Shown: piece after piece, positions 6,806 through 8,709 of the stretch | Layout: every line of letters begins with the position of its first letter | Numbering within the stretch: position 1 is the stretch's first letter | DNA from: Planctomycetaceae bacterium | Lineage (GTDB): Bacteria; Planctomycetota; Planctomycetia; Planctomycetales; Planctomycetaceae | Length of the DNA stretch: 8,709 bases | NCBI GenBank assembly: GCA_020426065.1 | Contig: JAGQQT010000146.1 | Coordinates: 1 to 8,709 of the forward strand | Direction: 5' to 3' | Notes under the pieces: generated by a model | The model's input: only the letters and a program-made list of their open reading frames with translations | What the model was told of the DNA's origin: nothing | Databases searched by the model: none | Program-made: the position numbers and the translations under genes

Positions 6806-6855
6806 TCCAACGGACATACGACAACTCGCTCACAAGGTAATCTGAGTTTGACCCT

Positions 6856-8709
6856 ATGCGTCTGGACTGGTATCTCCCTGTTATACAACTGCCCAAAAAT
6901 ACGAAGGTGCCTCGCCGTCGCAGTTGGCCTGTCAGGCTTGCTCAACGTGTTCTTCCAGCTAGGTTCTTCTCCAACTGGCAGACCAAACAACGAGGAATCT
7001 TTCGCAAAGCCCTGAGACGACTCGGGATCACATGGCTCGCATCACCCCTGCGTCGGTTATCACAGACGATCTGTTTTATTGCGTTCCTGGTACTATTCCT
7101 CTATGTATGCTGGCCTTACGATGCCAAGCCAGCGCAGAGCTGGACAGGAGCCATTCCAGTTGAAGTGAATCCGGATACGGGGCTTGCCAAAGTAGTCACC
7201 CCTGCCCAACTCCCGCTCACCCTGAAGCAGCGGCTGTTTGTTACCGATTCCAGTTTGGAAGATTCTGATCCCGAAGCGATGCTCGGCTGGTTTGTTGTCG
7301 ACTCGACTTCGCTCGACGAAATCACGCTCCGTCCAGAAGTGATACTCACTCAAGAGCAGCGAGAACTCGTCCTCTTGAGCCAGGGGCCTTGGGGTCTTTC
7401 TGAAAGTGATCCGCGTCAGTGGCCCTCGCATTACGCGGATAATCTTGCCCGTAAGGAATACCTCACCGCAGAATTCTTTCTGATCATCGATCCGCTGGTG
7501 AGTCTTTCCACGGCCATCGCCTCTCGTTCGTGGGTCTGGTCACTCGCTTCGGCCGCAACCATTCTCGTGGTCTGCATTCTGATTCCGCGTGGATTTTGTG
7601 GTTACATATGCCCGCTGGGAACCCTGATCGACCTCTTCGACTGGACTCTCGGCAAACGCATGACACGATTTCGGGTACCTGACGATGGCTGGTGGGTGCA
7701 TATCAAGTACTACCTGTTACTGGGGATCATTGTTGCTGCGGGATGTGGTGTTTTGCTGAGTGGCATTTTTGCTGCTATTCCCGTTGTTACTCGCGGGTTT
7801 CTGTTTTTACTGGCACCAATTCAGAACGGCTACGCAAACGGCTGGCATCAGATTCCTCCACCAAATATCGGACATTTCATATCGCTGGCATTGTTTTTTG
7901 CTGTCCTGAGTCTCGGTTTTTTACGTCCGAGATTCTGGTGCAAGTATGTCTGTCCAAGTGGTGCTGTTTTCTCGCTGGGAAATCTATTTCGCATCACAGA
8001 GCGGAAAGTGGAATCCAGCTGTATCCATTGCAACAAGTGTGTGGAGATTTGCCCCTTTGATGCCATCAAACCAGATTTCACGACACGCATCACTGACTGC
8101 ACTCTTTGTCAGTGTTGTGCAGGTGTCTGCCCTACGCACGCCATCAAGTTTGTTGGACGCTGGGAGGAGCAAGAGCTCAAGGACTTCAACGATCCACCGA
8201 CTCACGAAACACCGCTTGGTCGCAGGGGATTCCTGGCCAGTACCATTGGAACCATTTCTGGAACAGTGGGAGGAGCCTCTGTTGCAGCGTTCTCGTCGAT
8301 TTGGGGAGCCGATCTTGAAAATGCGGATGGATTTCGTCCAGTTCGCCCGCCGGGTTCGGTACCAGAGCAGGAGTTTCTTCAAATGTGTATCCGCTGCGGC
8401 GAGTGCTTTAAGGCCTGTCCCAGTGATGTATTGCAACCGCTCGGATTCCAGCAGGGCCTTGAGGGACTCTGGACGCCTCAAGTTGTCGCTGACTGGTCAG
8501 GCTGTTCGTTCAGCTGTAATAACTGCGGTCAAGTCTGCCCCACCGGCGCAATTCGGGAACTGCCAATCGAAGAGAAAAGAGTTGCCCGAATGGGACTCGC
8601 GATTGTAAATGAGAATACGTGCCTCCCTTATGCTGGCAAGGATGCATGTCAACTCTGTGTAGACGAATGCCATCTGGCTGGCTATCACGCGATTGAATTT
8701 TTACAGGTC
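6856..8709 (+). CDS. NapH/NosR-like membrane polyferredoxin fused to NapG/MauM-like ferredoxin, partial at right edge
   Basis: 618 codons are open to the right edge. ATG 6856 is the first start after an in-frame TAA at 6838. An Arg-rich cytoplasmic tail precedes TM1 (69-88); residues 89-224 form a large unrecognised external domain; further membrane segments lie near 225-243, 285-305 and 337-356. CX3CP motifs FCGYICPLG (Cys248, Cys252) and WCKYVCPSG (Cys362, Cys366) are the Fer4_5 signatures of NapH/NosR. Two cytoplasmic 4Fe-4S motifs follow: Cys389/392/395/399 and Cys415/418/421/425. GRRGFLAST (Arg456-Arg457) is a twin-arginine motif with a hydrophobic stretch. The rest resembles NapG/MauM: RPPG, then Cys511/514/517/521, Cys550/554/557/561 and Cys589/598/601/605. 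The protein should oxidise quinol or cytoplasmic donors and pass electrons across the membrane, probably to or from the FMN protein encoded 50 bases upstream in the same apparent operon. The fusion and domain order are seen; the electron route is inferred. Confidence 0.88.
   Translation, partial: MRLDWYLPVIQLPKNTKVPRRRSWPVRLAQRVLPARFFSNWQTKQRGIFRKALRRLGITWLASPLRRLSQTICFIAFLVLFLYVCWPYDAKPAQSWTGAIPVEVNPDTGLAKVVTPAQLPLTLKQRLFVTDSSLEDSDPEAMLGWFVVDSTSLDEITLRPEVILTQEQRELVLLSQGPWGLSESDPRQWPSHYADNLARKEYLTAEFFLIIDPLVSLSTAIASRSWVWSLASAATILVVCILIPRGFCGYICPLGTLIDLFDWTLGKRMTRFRVPDDGWWVHIKYYLLLGIIVAAGCGVLLSGIFAAIPVVTRGFLFLLAPIQNGYANGWHQIPPPNIGHFISLALFFAVLSLGFLRPRFWCKYVCPSGAVFSLGNLFRITERKVESSCIHCNKCVEICPFDAIKPDFTTRITDCTLCQCCAGVCPTHAIKFVGRWEEQELKDFNDPPTHETPLGRRGFLASTIGTISGTVGGASVAAFSSIWGADLENADGFRPVRPPGSVPEQEFLQMCIRCGECFKACPSDVLQPLGFQQGLEGLWTPQVVADWSGCSFSCNNCGQVCPTGAIRELPIEEKRVARMGLAIVNENTCLPYAGKDACQLCVDECHLAGYHAIEFLQV

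Noticed and set aside
6323..6817. 164-codon minus-strand open frame
   Set aside because: Antisense to the TPR/FMN_bind coding sequence, which has convincing motifs throughout.
6802..6855. GTG at 6802 as an overlapping start of the polyferredoxin
   Set aside because: An in-frame TAA at 6838-6840 ends that frame before the ATG at 6856.
7984..8481. 165-codon minus-strand open frame
   Set aside because: Antisense shadow of the polyferredoxin with no start signal and no domain.
7946..8608. 220-codon plus-strand open frame in another reading frame
   Set aside because: It overlaps the cysteine-motif region of the polyferredoxin, whose frame has precise 4Fe-4S signatures; the alternative frame has no recognisable domain.

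Overview
The window looks like chromosomal DNA from a planctomycete, probably of the Planctomycetaceae. This is an inference from three things. The first is a giant surface-type protein whose Arg-rich N-terminus carries a variant of the LEPR-x-LL-SG signal motif. The second is long intergenic spaces with weak promoters. The third is a secreted TPR/FMN-binding protein next to a NapH/NapG-like polyferredoxin. No mobile element, rRNA, tRNA or CRISPR array was seen.

Left part (1-3788, minus strand): the N-terminal 1262 codons of a giant extracellular protein that runs off the left edge. After the signal-like N-terminus come six tandem repeats of about 140 residues of the cadherin-like/tandem-95 (Big_9 or Cadherin_5-like) type. 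Each repeat carries the same roughly 49-residue Tyr/Gly/Trp-rich insertion. A 53-residue Gly/Pro/Asp/Glu linker follows, then more than 300 residues of Ala/Gln/Tyr-rich helical (coiled-coil-like) sequence that is almost free of basic residues.

Middle (3789-5536): about 590 bases with no convincing gene, holding a plausible promoter for the giant gene and a strong hairpin. The hairpin lies just past the stop of a minus-strand gene for a secreted endonuclease/exonuclease/phosphatase-family enzyme (4383-5183) with a complete active-site set. A 353-base divergent intergenic space follows, with small inverted and direct repeats.

Right part (5537-8709, plus strand): an apparent two-gene redox operon. 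The first gene encodes an exported protein with a small beta-rich N-terminal domain, a TPR-like helical middle and a C-terminal FMN_bind domain ending in the SGAT covalent-flavin motif. The second, truncated by the right edge, encodes a membrane polyferredoxin. It joins a NapH/NosR-type quinol-dehydrogenase module (four membrane segments, two CX3CP motifs, two cytoplasmic 4Fe-4S motifs) to a NapG/MauM-type ferredoxin module through an internal twin-arginine membrane segment. Together the pair looks like a rearranged NosR/NapGH electron conduit. It would take electrons from the quinol pool or the cytoplasm, pass them through Fe-S clusters on both faces of the membrane, and hand them to a flavinylated exported protein. 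That is the strongest candidate here for an undescribed system.
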